This document shows, in pieces, positions 27,515 to 37,251 of a stretch of DNA of 64,000 nt. The stretch's first letter is position 1, and each line of letters starts with the position of its first letter. The stretch is from Qipengyuania polymorpha. Lineage in GTDB: Bacteria > Pseudomonadota > Alphaproteobacteria > Sphingomonadales > Sphingomonadaceae. The notes under the pieces were generated by a model. The model was not told where the DNA came from. It was given only the letters and a program-made list of their open reading frames with translations, and made no database searches. A program made the translations under genes and the position numbers. The stretch is taken from NCBI RefSeq assembly GCF_019711435.1, contig NZ_JAIGNK010000002.1:310001-374000 (forward strand). Direction: 5' to 3'.

Positions 27515-28768
27515 TCAGGCGAGTTCGGCAAGCTCTACCGAATAGCCCTTGGCTTCGAGTGCCTTGACCAGCCGGTCGATTTGCGCCCCGTCGCGCGCTT
27601 CGCACTCGATTTCGGTAATCAGGCCCTTCGCCGGCAGCGTCGTGAAGATCCGCTGGTGATAGATCTCGATGATGTTGACGTTGTGATCGTTGAACTCGCG
27701 CATGACCTTGTAGAGCGCGCCGGGCCGGTCCTGCAGGGTGATCCGCAGGCGCGCGAGGCGGCCCGAACGGGCGAGGTCGCGCACGAGAACGTTGGCGAGC
27801 AGGCGCGTGTCGATGTTGCCCCCGCACAGGACGAGGCCAACCTTCTTGCCTGCGAACTTCTCCGGATTGGAGAGCACGGCAGCAAGACCCGCGGCCCCTG
27901 CGCCCTCGACCACGGTTTTCTCGATTTGCAGCAACAGCGAGACGGCGTGTTCGAGCGCAGGTTCTTCGACCAGCAGCACTTCATCGACCAGTTCGGAGAT
28001 AATCTGGCGGGTGAAGGCACCCGGCTCCTTCACCGCGATGCCTTCCGCCAGCGTATCGCCGCCGCAAGGTAGCTCGTCGCCAGTGACGGCCGAATACATT
28101 GAGGGATATAGTTTCGCCTGCACGCCGACCATCTGGATGTCGGGATTGAGCGTCTTGGCGACGGTCGCCATGCCGCTCATCAATCCGCCGCCGCCGATGG
28201 GCACGACCAGGCAGTCGAAATCATCCTTCAGCTCGAGCATTTCGAGCGCGACCGTCCCCTGCCCCGCCGCGACCTGCGGGTCATCGAAAGGATGGACGAA
28301 GGTGAGGCCGCGCTCCTTTTCGAGCGTGCGCGCATGGGCATAGGCCTCGTCGAAGGTCTCGCCGACCAGCTCGACATTGCCGCCTACGCTTTCGGTCTGC
28401 ATCACCTTCACGCTGGGCGTGGTCGAGGGCATGACGATGGTCACCGGCACGCCAAGGCGACGGCCGTGGTAGGAGAGGCCCTGCGAATGGTTGCCAGCCG
28501 AGGCGGCAATCACACCCTTGGCCCGCTGTTCCTCGGTCAGCTGGAGCAGTGCATTCAATGCGCCGCGTTCCTTGTAGGCCGCGGTGAACTGGTGGTTCTC
28601 GAACTTGAGCCAGATTTCGGCGCCGGTAATTTCCGACAGCGTAATCGAGTGCATCATCGGCGTCTTGACCACTGCGCCATCGATGCGCGCCGCCGCTGCG
28701 CGCACATCTTCGAGGGTGAGGAGCTCGGTCGCGCTCTGCTCGGCGCGCAGGGATGATGCCTGTGTCAT
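27515..28768 (-). CDS. ilvA: Threonine ammonia-lyase with C-terminal ACT domain
   Basis: This PLP enzyme converts threonine to 2-oxobutyrate, the first step to isoleucine or a catabolic route. K66 in AAYKERGALN carries PLP; SAGNHSQG (90-97) and the Gly loop GGGGLMSG bind substrate and phosphate. Residues about 335-417 form a single ACT domain (RPGALYKVMREFNDHNVNIIEI), giving a 417-residue protein closer to the short TdcB/IlvA1 type than to E. coli IlvA (514 residues). Allosteric regulation by an amino acid is likely. ATG 28768 removes a non-homologous extension. Confidence 0.92.
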   Translation of the reverse strand: MTQASSLRAEQSATELLTLEDVRAAAARIDGAVVKTPMMHSITLSEITGAEIWLKFENHQFTAAYKERGALNALLQLTEEQRAKGVIAASAGNHSQGLSYHGRRLGVPVTIVMPSTTPSVKVMQTESVGGNVELVGETFDEAYAHARTLEKERGLTFVHPFDDPQVAAGQGTVALEMLELKDDFDCLVVPIGGGGLMSGMATVAKTLNPDIQMVGVQAKLYPSMYSAVTGDELPCGGDTLAEGIAVKEPGAFTRQIISELVDEVLLVEEPALEHAVSLLLQIEKTVVEGAGAAGLAAVLSNPEKFAGKKVGLVLCGGNIDTRLLANVLVRDLARSGRLARLRITLQDRPGALYKVMREFNDHNVNIIEIYHQRIFTTLPAKGLITEIECEARDGAQIDRLVKALEAKGYSVELAELA

Positions 28769-28880
28769 ACCTCCGCCCCTAGGCCGCGCGCCGCGCTCAC
28801 GCAATCGGGATAAGGGTTTGCGCAAGCCAAGCTATGCCTTATCGCCTGCACAATTGATTCAATCGGGGTCCAGAAAGTCC

Positions 28881-30530
28881 ATGAAGCTCAAACTCGTCGC
28901 CGTCCTCCTCGCCAGCGCGATCGCCATGCCCGCCCATGCCGATGTGCTGGTCGACAATGTCAGCGGCATCACCATCGATGCCGATGGCAAGGTGAAGCGC
29001 TTCGAGGCGCTGGTCATCGACGATGATGGCAAGGTCGCGCAGCTCATCGAGCGCGGACAGGAGCGCCCGCGGACCGACTATCTCGAAGATGCCGGCGGCA
29101 AGGTCATGCTGCCAGGCTTCATCGATGCGCATGGCCATGTGAGCAGCGTCGGCTTCAACGCGATGACGCTGGATCTCTCGGGCACCAATTCGCTCGAAGA
29201 GGCGCTCGAAGCCATTCGCGTTTTCGCGGCAGAGAACGAGGCGCGCCCGTGGATTCTCGGACGCGGCTGGAACCAGGAGAAATGGGGCCTTGGCCGCTTC
29301 CCGACCGCAGCGGAACTCGACAGCGTGGTGTCCGACCGTCCTGTCTGGCTCAACCGTGTCGACGGCCATGCCGGCTGGGGCAACAGCCTCGCGCTGAGGG
29401 CTGCCGGTATCGATGCCAAGACCGTGTCCCCTGCTGGTGGCCGCATCGAGAAGCTGGCCGACGGGAAAACCCCTTCTGGCGTCTTCGTCGACATGGCGAT
29501 GGGCCTCGTCGAGAAGGTCGTCCCCGCCCCGCGTCCGGTAGAGCGCGACCTCGCGCTGGCCGAGGCGCAGAAGGTCCTCCACGCGCAAGGCATCACCGCC
29601 ATGGCCGACATGGGCACCACCATCGAGGACTGGCAGTCTTTCCGCCGCGCGGGCGACAATGGCACGCTGACCCTGCGCATCATGTCCTATGCCGCAGGGC
29701 CCGACCAGATGGTGCTGCTCGGCGGCAGCGGCCCCTCCCCGTGGCTTTATGACGACAAGCTGCGCATGAACGGCGTGAAGCTCTATCTCGACGGCGCGCT
29801 GGGCAGCCGCGGGGCGTGGCTGAAGGAGCCTTATGCCGACGACCCGCACAACACGGGCCTGCCGCTGACCCCGCCCGCCGCGCTTCGCAACATCCTCGTC
29901 CGCGCGGCGCAGGGCGGCTTCCAGCCCGCCATCCACGCCATCGGCACCGCCGCCAATGCCGAGGCGCTGAACGCCATCGGCGAAATCGCGGAAAGCTTCG
30001 ACGGCGACCGCCGCTGGCGCATCGAGCATGTGCAGATTGTCGACCCGGCCGACCTGCCCAAGCTGGCCGAGCATGGCATCATCTCGAGCATGCAGCCGGT
30101 CCACCAGACCAGCGACATGTTCATGGCCGAAGCCCGCCTCGGCCCCGACCGGCTCGGCGGTGCCTATGCCTGGAACACCATCCTCGAGATGGGCGGGCGG
30201 CTGGCCTTCGGCTCGGACGCCCCGGTGGAATCGGCCGATCCCTTCGCCGGTCTCGCTGCCTCCATCACCCGCAGCAATGCGGCAGGCGAACCCTTCGGCG
30301 GCTGGCGCCCGCAAGAGCGCGTGAACCGCGAGCAGGCGCTGGCAGGCTTCACTTCGGAAGCGGCATTTGCGGGTTTCGCGGAAGGGCGCTTCGGACGCCT
30401 GATACCGGGCGAGCGCGCCGACTTCGTGCTGGTCGATGTCGACCCGCTGATGGCCACGCCCGACGAAATCCGCGCCACCAGGGTCCATGAAACCTGGGTC
30501 GGCGGGCAGAAGGTCTACGACGCGGATTAA
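28881..30530 (+). CDS. Exported metal-dependent amidohydrolase (YtcJ type)
   Basis: A signal peptide (MKLKLVAVLLASAIAMPAHA) precedes a 529-residue amidohydrolase-3 domain. The metal-binding HxH is H84-G-H86 in GFIDAHGHV. Later metal ligands are likely the histidine of IEHVQI (about 377) and the Asp of FGSDAPVES (about 445). Substrates of YtcJ relatives are mostly unknown; exported forms are common in sphingomonads. The gene is divergent from ilvA and overlaps the tatC stop by four bases at its 3' end. Confidence 0.88.
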   Translation: MKLKLVAVLLASAIAMPAHADVLVDNVSGITIDADGKVKRFEALVIDDDGKVAQLIERGQERPRTDYLEDAGGKVMLPGFIDAHGHVSSVGFNAMTLDLSGTNSLEEALEAIRVFAAENEARPWILGRGWNQEKWGLGRFPTAAELDSVVSDRPVWLNRVDGHAGWGNSLALRAAGIDAKTVSPAGGRIEKLADGKTPSGVFVDMAMGLVEKVVPAPRPVERDLALAEAQKVLHAQGITAMADMGTTIEDWQSFRRAGDNGTLTLRIMSYAAGPDQMVLLGGSGPSPWLYDDKLRMNGVKLYLDGALGSRGAWLKEPYADDPHNTGLPLTPPAALRNILVRAAQGGFQPAIHAIGTAANAEALNAIGEIAESFDGDRRWRIEHVQIVDPADLPKLAEHGIISSMQPVHQTSDMFMAEARLGPDRLGGAYAWNTILEMGGRLAFGSDAPVESADPFAGLAASITRSNAAGEPFGGWRPQERVNREQALAGFTSEAAFAGFAEGRFGRLIPGERADFVLVDVDPLMATPDEIRATRVHETWVGGQKVYDAD

Positions 30531-31324
30531 GAGGCTTCAGGCTCGCTTGTAGCTTCGTCCTTCGCTTTCGCATCGCGCTTGTCGAACAAACGCATGAGGA
30601 CGAGTGAGCCTTCGAATAGCAACAACAGCGGCACGGCCAGCAGGAGCTGTGAGCCAGGGTCGGGCGGCGTGATGACGGCGGCCAGCGCCACCACCAGCAC
30701 GATGACATAACGCCGCGCGCCGACCAGTTGCGCGCGCGTCACGATGCCTGCGCGATGCAGCAGCAACAGCAGAACCGGCAGCAGGAAGCTCATCCCGAAA
30801 GCGAGGATGAACTGCATGACGAGGCCGAGATATTCGTTCGCAGTCGGCAGCGCCTGTATTTCCAGCCCGCCCGCGCTACCCTCGAAGCCGAGAAACCACT
30901 CGAAAGCGGTCGGCATGACCACGTAATAGGCAAGGCTGGCGCCCGCGAGGAACAGGAAGGGCGTCGCCACGAGGAAGGGCAGGAAGGCCTTCTTTTCCTT
31001 CGCGTAAAGCCCCGGCGCGACGAAGGCCCAGAGCTGGTTGGCGATATAGGGAAAAGCGATGCAGAAACCGGCGAAGAGCGCCACTTTCAGCTCGACGAAG
31101 AACACCTCGTAAAGCTTGGTGAAAATTAGCTGGCCCTGCCCGTCTGGAAAGGCTTTCTTCAGCGGCTGGATGAGGAAGCCGAGGATCCGGTCGGCGAAAT
31201 AGAGGCAGACGCCGAAAGCCAATACCAGCGCCGCCACGCAGCGCACGAGGCGGCTGCGCAGCTCGATGAGATGGTCGAGCAGCGGAGCCTGCGTGTCGTC
31301 GATATCCTTCACTTCGAACGCCAT
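30527..31324 (-). CDS. tatC: Sec-independent protein translocase TatC
   Basis: TatC is the multispanning receptor for twin-arginine signal peptides. The 265-residue product has six hydrophobic helices and the diagnostic N-terminal element LLDHLIELRSRLVRC (about 14-28). A conserved glutamate-containing segment FYKEK-type loop appears as YAKEKKAFLP. It is last in a tatA-tatB-tatC run, starting two bases after the tatB stop. ATG 31324 removes an unrelated N-terminal extension of the open frame. Confidence 0.96.
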   Translation of the reverse strand: MAFEVKDIDDTQAPLLDHLIELRSRLVRCVAALVLAFGVCLYFADRILGFLIQPLKKAFPDGQGQLIFTKLYEVFFVELKVALFAGFCIAFPYIANQLWAFVAPGLYAKEKKAFLPFLVATPFLFLAGASLAYYVVMPTAFEWFLGFEGSAGGLEIQALPTANEYLGLVMQFILAFGMSFLLPVLLLLLHRAGIVTRAQLVGARRYVIVLVVALAAVITPPDPGSQLLLAVPLLLLFEGSLVLMRLFDKRDAKAKDEATSEPEAS

Positions 31325-31325
31325 G

Positions 31326-31787
31326 TTACGCGCCCTTTTCCGGATCGCCGAAAGGAAGGCCCGGCTCGTCGATCTTCGGTGGCGGGGCGGGTTTCGCCTC
31401 TCCGCCATGTTCGGGAGCCTTTTTCGGGGCAGCCCGCGCTATCGCAGCTTCGGCGGCAGCATCGGGGTCGGCGACTTCACCGGCAGAGGCAAGCGGCTCC
31501 ATCTGCGGCGTAGGAATTTCCTCCGGCGCACCGCCTTCCGGCTCGTCGCCGGTGGGGTATTTCGCCATGATTTCCTTGTTACGCTGCGACCACTTTTCTT
31601 CCATTTCCTCGATTTCGGCCTGCCGGACCATCTCGTCGATGCCCGAGCGGAAATGGGCGGACATGCGGCGCAGCTTGCCGATCCAGCGCCCCGCGGCGCG
31701 CATCGCGGCGGGCATGTCCTTTGGCCCGATGACGAGTATCGCCACCACGACGACCACCAGCAGTTCGGCCGCGCCGATATCGAACAT
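31326..31787 (-). CDS. tatB: Twin-arginine translocase subunit TatB
   Basis: The 153-residue product has an N-terminal membrane helix (AAELLVVVVVAILVIGP, about 6-22) with the family's E-L and GP residues. An amphipathic helix follows (MRAAGRWIGKLRRM), then a long acidic Pro/Ala-rich tail. With TatC it forms the substrate-recognition complex. The tail is more acidic and proline-rich than in E. coli. It lies between tatA (24-base gap) and tatC (one base). Confidence 0.94.
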   Translation of the reverse strand: MFDIGAAELLVVVVVAILVIGPKDMPAAMRAAGRWIGKLRRMSAHFRSGIDEMVRQAEIEEMEEKWSQRNKEIMAKYPTGDEPEGGAPEEIPTPQMEPLASAGEVADPDAAAEAAIARAAPKKAPEHGGEAKPAPPPKIDEPGLPFGDPEKGA

Positions 31788-31811
31788 GGCTTAACCCGCC
31801 CTCAGGTGAGC

Positions 31812-32042
31812 TTACTTGGGTTCGGAAGGCGTCTTGACCTGCTCTTCCGTGAGGCCCTGATCGGCAGGCTTGGCCTCGTGCGAAATCTGCTTCGAAGGTT
31901 CGGCATCGTCTTCGTTCATGCCCTTCTTGAAGCTTTTGATACCCTTGCCGAAATCGCCCATCATTTCCGAAATGCGGCCGCGCCCGAACAGGACGAGGAT
32001 GACGATGGCGATGATGATGAGCTGCCAGGGGCCGAGTGACAT
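31812..32042 (-). CDS. tatA: Twin-arginine translocase subunit TatA
   Basis: TatA polymerises to form the conduit or to thin the membrane for folded-protein export. The 76-residue product begins MSLGPWQLIIIAIVILVLFG, with the short membrane helix ending at the FGRGR hinge. An amphipathic helix (ISEMMGDFGKGIKSFKKGM) and acidic tail follow. The start at 32042 is preferred to 32078 on homology. It follows scpB after 64 bases. Confidence 0.95.
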   Translation of the reverse strand: MSLGPWQLIIIAIVILVLFGRGRISEMMGDFGKGIKSFKKGMNEDDAEPSKQISHEAKPADQGLTEEQVKTPSEPK

Positions 32043-32106
32043 GGGATTTACCTTCAAAACATAGGGTGTTGTCGCCAATATAGGCGTTGCCGCACACGAA
32101 AGCCAG

Positions 32107-32724
32107 TCAGGCTGCGTCGGTGGCGTCTTCTTCCGTTTCGGGAGCCTCCTGCGGCCCCTCTTCCTCGCCCTCGCCCATCAAATCGTCATAGGCATCGTCG
32201 ACGGGGTCGAGCAGGCCGGTGGCTTTCAGTTCGGCAATGCCCGGCAGGTCGCGGCGGCTGGTGAGGCCGAAATGGTCGAGGAATTCGGGCGTGGTGGCGT
32301 AGATGGTCGGGCGGCCGGGCACTTCGCGGCGACCGGCAATCTTCACCCAGCCCGCCTCCATCAGCACGTCTAGCGTGCCGCCACTGGTCTGCACGCCGCG
32401 GATCGATTCGATTTCGGCGCGGCTGACCGGCTCGTGATAGGCGATGATGGCGAGCACCTCAGTCGCAGCACGGCTCAAACGGCGGACCTGCTCGCGCTCC
32501 TTGCGCAAGAGGTGGGCAAGGTCGGGCGCGGTCTCGAAGTGCCAGCGCTTGCCGCGCTCGACGAGGTGGATGCCGCGCTTTTGATAGGTTTCGGCGAGGG
32601 CTTTGAGGGCACTGCGCACATCGGGCTTTTCCGCATCGCCAAGGAAACCCGCCAGCGCATCGACGCTCATCGGCTCCTCGGCCGCGAAGAGCGCTGCTTC
32701 GACCGCGCGCTCCAACTGGTTCAC
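32107..32724 (-). CDS. scpB: Segregation and condensation protein ScpB
   Basis: ScpB is the winged-helix partner that, with kleisin ScpA and Smc, forms the bacterial condensin. The 205-residue product shows ScpB features: LERAVEAALFAAEEPMS at the start, EVLAIIAYHEPVSRAEIE (about 91-108) and the RGVQTSGGTLDVLMEAGWV wing. The GTG start overlaps the scpA stop in GTGA, so translation is coupled. A strongly acidic tail ends the protein, longer than in firmicute ScpB. Confidence 0.94.
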   Translation of the reverse strand: MNQLERAVEAALFAAEEPMSVDALAGFLGDAEKPDVRSALKALAETYQKRGIHLVERGKRWHFETAPDLAHLLRKEREQVRRLSRAATEVLAIIAYHEPVSRAEIESIRGVQTSGGTLDVLMEAGWVKIAGRREVPGRPTIYATTPEFLDHFGLTSRRDLPGIAELKATGLLDPVDDAYDDLMGEGEEEGPQEAPETEEDATDAA

Positions 32725-33524
32725 GCTACCCGCCTCAGCTTCATCGGGCCGAAGACTTCGTCCTGCGCAATTTCGGCCTTGCCCAACCGCGCCAGTTCCA
32801 GCGCCGCGACGAAGCTGGAAGCCAGCGCCGATTTGCGCAGGCGCGGCTCGGCATGCGGCGGCAGGAAGTCGCGCAATTCCATCCATTCGAGCGTCACACC
32901 GAGCATGTTGGACACGCGGTCGAGCGCCGATTCCAGTGTCATCACCGGCCGCTCGCGGACCATGTGGACGGCTGGCGCGGTGCGCGCCTTGACCCTGCCA
33001 TAGGCCTCGATGAGCGCGAACTGGTCGCATTGCCAGTTGGTCTTGCGGACGATGTCGAGACCTTCGGGGCTGCCACGCAGGAACACGTCGCGCCCGATAC
33101 GGTCGCCGCCCATCAGCCGACCTGCCGCCTCGCGCATCGCGCCGAGACGCTGGAGGCGCAGTTGCAGCTTGAGCGCCAGCTCTTCCGGCGACGGGTCTTC
33201 CTGCTCTTCCTTCGGCAGGAGCATGGCTGATTTGAGATAGGCCAGCCACGCCGCCATCACGAGGTAATCGGCGGCCAGTTCGAGCTTCAGCGCCTCGGCC
33301 TGCTCGATATAATCGAGATATTGTTCGACCAGCGCGAGGATGGAAATTTCGCGTAAATCGACCTTCTGGCGGCGCGCGAGGTCGAGCAGGAGGTCGAGCG
33401 GACCTTCCCAACCGTCGAGTTCGAGATACAGCGCATCGCTATCGACCGTGGCTTCGGCAGCGATGCCGTCCCAGTCTTCCGACTCCTCCTGCGGCGGGTC
33501 GGTGAAGAGCACGCCGTCGCTCAT
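32721..33524 (-). CDS. scpA: Segregation and condensation protein ScpA (kleisin)
   Basis: ScpA bridges the Smc dimer. The family core LDGWEGPLDLLLDLARRQKVDL (in two halves, about 36-57) and LALVEQYLDYIEQAE are evident in this 267-residue product, as is the C-terminal winged-helix segment VVAALELARLGKAEIAQD (read in two parts). Start and stop both overlap neighbouring genes by four bases (nagZ upstream, scpB downstream), so the three are a tight translational unit. Confidence 0.95.
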   Translation of the reverse strand: MSDGVLFTDPPQEESEDWDGIAAEATVDSDALYLELDGWEGPLDLLLDLARRQKVDLREISILALVEQYLDYIEQAEALKLELAADYLVMAAWLAYLKSAMLLPKEEQEDPSPEELALKLQLRLQRLGAMREAAGRLMGGDRIGRDVFLRGSPEGLDIVRKTNWQCDQFALIEAYGRVKARTAPAVHMVRERPVMTLESALDRVSNMLGVTLEWMELRDFLPPHAEPRLRKSALASSFVAALELARLGKAEIAQDEVFGPMKLRRVA

Positions 33525-34540
33525 GCAGCGGCCTCGGCGATGGCCAGCAGCGCATCGCGCTTGGCGAGGAGTTCGGCGGTGTCGACGCCTTCGGGAGCCT
33601 CGCCCATGGCATCATGCACGCGGTCGAGGCGGGCTTTGCTCGCTTCGGACAGGTCCGGGAAGCGGTTGGCGATTTCCTGCTGGTCGTCCATTTTCGCCCA
33701 GCAGTTGAGAATGATGTCGCACCCCGCCGCCAGCGCCGCTGCGCCGCGGTCAGGGATAGTGCCGTCGAGCGCCTGCATGTCGATATCGTCCGACAGCAGC
33801 AGGCCATCGAAGCCAATCTTGCCGCGAATGATGTCGTCGATGACCTTCTTCGACAGCGTTGCGGGATTGTCCGCATCCCATGCCGAGAACACGATATGCG
33901 CGCTCATGCCGAGCGGGTGGGAGGACAGCGTGCGGAAGGGCTCGATATCGGTTTCGAGCTCTTCCTCGCTTGCCGTGACGAGGGGCAATTCCTTGTGGCT
34001 GTCCGCCGTGGCTCTGCCGTGCCCCGGCATGTGCTTGAGGCAGCCGACCACGCCTACGCGCGCCATGCCATCGAGCACGGCGCGGCCCAGTGCGGCCACC
34101 TGCATCGGCTCGCTGCCCAAGGCGCGGTCGCCGATGACGTCGTCGGTTTCGGGGCGGCGCACGTCGAAGGGCGCGTGATAGTCCACGCTCACGCCCACCA
34201 GCGCCAGTTCGCGCGCCATCGCCTCGGCATTCACCCGCGCCGCCTCGATGGCCGAGGCAGGGGCGATGTCGTAGAGCTTGGCGAAGGCCTCGCCCGCCGG
34301 GTACTTCGGCCATTCGGGCGGCTTCATGCGGGCAACGCGCCCGCCTTCCTGGTCGATCGAGACAATCAGCCGATCGCGCCCGTGGATGCTTCGCAAATCA
34401 TCGGTCAGCGCGCGCATCTGGTCGCGGGTTTCGCAATTGCGCGCAAACAGGATGTAGCCCGCGGGGTCGGCCTCCTTGAAGAAGGCGCGTTCGTCGGCTG
34501 TCAGACTTGGGCCAGAAATGCCGAAAATTGCGGGCGTCAT
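33521..34540 (-). CDS. nagZ: Beta-N-acetylhexosaminidase NagZ
   Basis: NagZ, a GH3 enzyme of the cytosol, removes GlcNAc from anhydro-muropeptides during cell wall recycling and can generate the ligand for beta-lactamase induction. Signatures are IDQEGGRVARM (62-72), the mobile-loop motif KHMPGHGRATADSH (169-182) and the nucleophile region LLSDDIDM (248-255). At 339 residues it is a single-domain NagZ. The ATG at 34540 fits the family; the frame extends to 34576. It is coupled to scpA by ATGA. Confidence 0.95.
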   Translation of the reverse strand: MTPAIFGISGPSLTADERAFFKEADPAGYILFARNCETRDQMRALTDDLRSIHGRDRLIVSIDQEGGRVARMKPPEWPKYPAGEAFAKLYDIAPASAIEAARVNAEAMARELALVGVSVDYHAPFDVRRPETDDVIGDRALGSEPMQVAALGRAVLDGMARVGVVGCLKHMPGHGRATADSHKELPLVTASEEELETDIEPFRTLSSHPLGMSAHIVFSAWDADNPATLSKKVIDDIIRGKIGFDGLLLSDDIDMQALDGTIPDRGAAALAAGCDIILNCWAKMDDQQEIANRFPDLSEASKARLDRVHDAMGEAPEGVDTAELLAKRDALLAIAEAAA

Positions 34541-34631
34541 GGAGGCGAAGCTGCGACTTTTCTTGGCGATTGCCAAGCGAGGCGGAGTCGTCAGGTGTGG
34601 AAATTACGCCGAGACGAGTCCAAAACGGCCA

Positions 34632-35336
34632 TTATTTGACGAAACAGGCCAGCCCGTCGTCCTTCAGCCGTCCGCACAGCGCGCGCGCCTCGGCATTGCC
34701 GCCGGTGACTGCCTGCAGGCGGTAAACCGTGCCGATGTCGACCTGGGCCTCGACCACGCGGTGACGCACGCCGTTGAGCGAGGTCGTCTGGCGCATCAGC
34801 CGGCCCCATGCCTCCTGCGCATCGCCGCGGCTGGGATAGGCACCGACCTGCACCAGCGTGCCCTTGGGCGGTTCGCTGGCGCGCGGGCCTTCGTTGAGCG
34901 TGGTGGCGAGCGACGGACCGGCAGGCTCGTCGCTCGGTTCGGGGGTCGGGGTGGGTGTGGGGGTCTTGTCCGCGAGCTTGCCGACGCGGGTCTGCCCCTC
35001 GCCCACTGCAAAGCTGGTGTCGCCCGTTCCGGCATGAACCTTGCCGCCCGGATCCTCGGGCTTGGTCTTGTAGGGGCCCTCCGGCGCCTCGACGAGGCTG
35101 CCGTCGGCAGGAGGCTCGTCGCTCGTTGCGCCCATTGCGAACCACGCGACCGCCACCAGAGCACCCACGACGACCAGCGACAGCACGCCCAGCATGACCA
35201 GCCGTGAGGTGGCGAAACCCGCCTCGCGCTCTTCATCATCCTCGGCATCGAGCCACGGCAGCCGCTCGTCGCTCTCCATGAGCTCGAGCTCGGCCGTATC
35301 CCAGTCCTCGTCGTGTTCGTAGGGCGGACGCGCCAT
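34632..35336 (-). CDS. SPOR-domain membrane protein
   Basis: The 234-residue protein has an acidic cytoplasmic N-terminus and one membrane helix (RLVMLGVLSLVVVGALVAVA, about 45-64). A Pro/Thr/Glu linker with a PTPTPTP tract follows (about 124-130), then a C-terminal SPOR domain (about 158-234: TLVQVGAYPSRGDAQ to ALCGRLKDDGLACFVK). SPOR domains bind denuded glycan strands at the division septum. Its place between argS and nagZ is conserved in alphaproteobacteria. It starts four bases after the argS stop. Confidence 0.9.
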   Translation of the reverse strand: MARPPYEHDEDWDTAELELMESDERLPWLDAEDDEEREAGFATSRLVMLGVLSLVVVGALVAVAWFAMGATSDEPPADGSLVEAPEGPYKTKPEDPGGKVHAGTGDTSFAVGEGQTRVGKLADKTPTPTPTPEPSDEPAGPSLATTLNEGPRASEPPKGTLVQVGAYPSRGDAQEAWGRLMRQTTSLNGVRHRVVEAQVDIGTVYRLQAVTGGNAEARALCGRLKDDGLACFVK

Positions 35337-35340
35337 TCGT

Positions 35341-37080
35341 TTACATCTCCTCCACCGCCTCGACACCCAATATGCCGAGACCGTTGCGGATTACTTGCCC
35401 GACCTGCGCCGCCACGAACAGGCGTGCGGCGGTCAGCTCGGCATCATCCTCCTGGATAATCCGCTTTGCCGGGTCATCGTTACCCGCATTCCAGAAACTG
35501 TGGAAGGCAGCGGCCAGATCGCCGAGGAAAAAGGCGATGCGATGCGGCTCGCGCGCCTTGGCGGCGGCTTCGACCACGCGCGGGAATTGCGCCGCTTCGC
35601 GCACCAGCACCAGTTCGTCCGCGCCGAGGCGGTCCAGATGCGCATCGCTTGGCTCGACACCTGCCTTGCGCAGCGTAGAGCGGATGCGGGCGTGCGCATA
35701 TTGCAGGTAGAAGACCGGGTTGTCCTTGCTGGCCTCGACGACCTTGGCGAAGTCGAATTCCATCTGCGCTTCGGGCTTGCGGGTGAGCATGGTGAACCGC
35801 ACCACGTCCTTGCCCACTTCCTTCACTACATCGGCCAGCGTCACGAAGGTGCCCGCGCGCTTGGACATCTTCACCGGCTCGCCATTGCGGACGAGGTTGA
35901 CCATCTGCACCAGCTTGACGTCGAAAGGCACATCGCGGCCTGCGCCCTTGGTCAGGGCGGCGACGGCGGCCTTGATGCGCTTGACCGTACCCGCGTGGTC
36001 CGCGCCCCAGATATCGATGAGCGCATCGGCGCTTTCGGCCTTCTGGAAATGATAAGCGAGGTCGGCGCCGAAATAGGTCCACGCGCCGTTCGACTTCTTG
36101 ATGGGGCGGTCTTGGTCGTCGCCGAATTCGGTCGAGCGGAACAGCGGCAGTTCGACCGGCTCCCAGTCCTCGGGAGGAGCCTTGCCCTTGGGCGCTTCGA
36201 GCACGCCATCATAGACGAAACCATGCTCGCGCAGCCACGCCTCGGCCTCTTCGGGCTTGCCGGCGGCCTGCAGCTTCGCCTCGGAAGAAAACAGGTCGTG
36301 ATGAATGCCGAGCAGCGAGAGGTCCTCGCGAATCATGTCCATCATCGCGGCGACGGCGCGCTCGCGGAACTGGGCGAGCCATTCGCTTTCAGGCGCGTGT
36401 TTGTAGGCATCGCCGAATTCCTGCGCGAGCTTCTTGCCGACGGGAATGAGGTAATCGCCCGGATAGAGGCCTTCGGGAATGGCGCCGATATCTTCGCCCA
36501 GCGCCTCGCGGTAGCGCAGGTGCGCCGAACGGGCGAGAACGTCGACCTGCCCGCCCGCATCGTTGACGTAATATTCGCGCGTGACCTTGTGGCCGGAAAA
36601 TTCGAGCAATCCTGCCAGCGCATCACCCACCACCGCGCCGCGGCAATGCCCCATGTGCATCGGCCCCGTCGGATTGGCCGAGACATATTCGACGTTTACG
36701 ACCTTGCCGCCGCCGACTTGCGAGCGACCATAGTCCTCGCCCAGCGCGGCGATGGCTTTCAGCTCGCGCAGCCATGCCTGTTCGGACAGGCGAAGGTTGA
36801 TGAAACCGGGGCCGGCAATACTCGCCTCGGTGATATCGGGCTCGCGTTGCAGGTGCTCGACAATCAGTTCGGCAAGGGCGCGAGGATTGGTCTTGGCCTG
36901 CTTGGCCAGCACCATGGCGGCATTGGTCGCAAGGTCGCCATGCGAAGGGTCGCGCGGCGGCTCGACAGTTACGTTTGCGCGGTTGGTCTCGGGCGGAAGG
37001 TGGCCTTCCATCTCGAGGGCGTTGAGAACGGCGTCGATTTTCGCCGCGAAACCGGCGTGCAGGGTCTGGATGTCGGACAT
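35341..37080 (-). CDS. argS: Arginyl-tRNA synthetase
   Basis: This class I synthetase charges tRNA-Arg. The 579-residue product has the HIGH motif as [10 protein letters not shown] (about 132-141), a KMSK-like loop [10 protein letters not shown] and the C-terminal anticodon-binding domain ending EAVEEM. The N-terminal Add-1 domain (about 1-85) is present. ATG 37080 is supported by homology; the open frame reaches 37173. It heads the argS-SPOR-nagZ-scpAB-tatABC run. Confidence 0.96.
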   Translation of the reverse strand: MSDIQTLHAGFAAKIDAVLNALEMEGHLPPETNRANVTVEPPRDPSHGDLATNAAMVLAKQAKTNPRALAELIVEHLQREPDITEASIAGPGFINLRLSEQAWLRELKAIAALGEDYGRSQVGGGKVVNVEYVSANPTGPMHMGHCRGAVVGDALAGLLEFSGHKVTREYYVNDAGGQVDVLARSAHLRYREALGEDIGAIPEGLYPGDYLIPVGKKLAQEFGDAYKHAPESEWLAQFRERAVAAMMDMIREDLSLLGIHHDLFSSEAKLQAAGKPEEAEAWLREHGFVYDGVLEAPKGKAPPEDWEPVELPLFRSTEFGDDQDRPIKKSNGAWTYFGADLAYHFQKAESADALIDIWGADHAGTVKRIKAAVAALTKGAGRDVPFDVKLVQMVNLVRNGEPVKMSKRAGTFVTLADVVKEVGKDVVRFTMLTRKPEAQMEFDFAKVVEASKDNPVFYLQYAHARIRSTLRKAGVEPSDAHLDRLGADELVLVREAAQFPRVVEAAAKAREPHRIAFFLGDLAAAFHSFWNAGNDDPAKRIIQEDDAELTAARLFVAAQVGQVIRNGLGILGVEAVEEM

Positions 37081-37100
37081 GCACGCGCGCCTAGACGATT

Positions 37101-37199
37101 GGCGCGAAATCGCAAGATGCCATCCAGCGCTGGAGGGCTGCAAATCGCGCCTCCGAACGCTTCCGGTGCTCACGGGCTAGATGCCCGCTGCGCTCCCGG
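37101..37199. repeat. Structured intergenic segment with two hairpins
   Basis: GGCGCGA (37101-37107) pairs with TCGCGCC (37145-37151) around an inner self-complementary CCAGCGCTGG. A second hairpin has CGGGC (37173-37177) and GCCCG (37183-37187) around the loop TAGAT, flanked by imperfectly complementary GGTGCTCA and CTGCGCTCC. Neither ends in a T-run. The segment lies between a lipoprotein gene stop and argS. It may aid termination or be a dispersed repeat; this is inference. Confidence 0.45.
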
Positions 37200-37251
37200 T
37201 CATTCGACAGCCCGATTTTCGCACCTCCATCATCTGGATGGCGAACACAGA

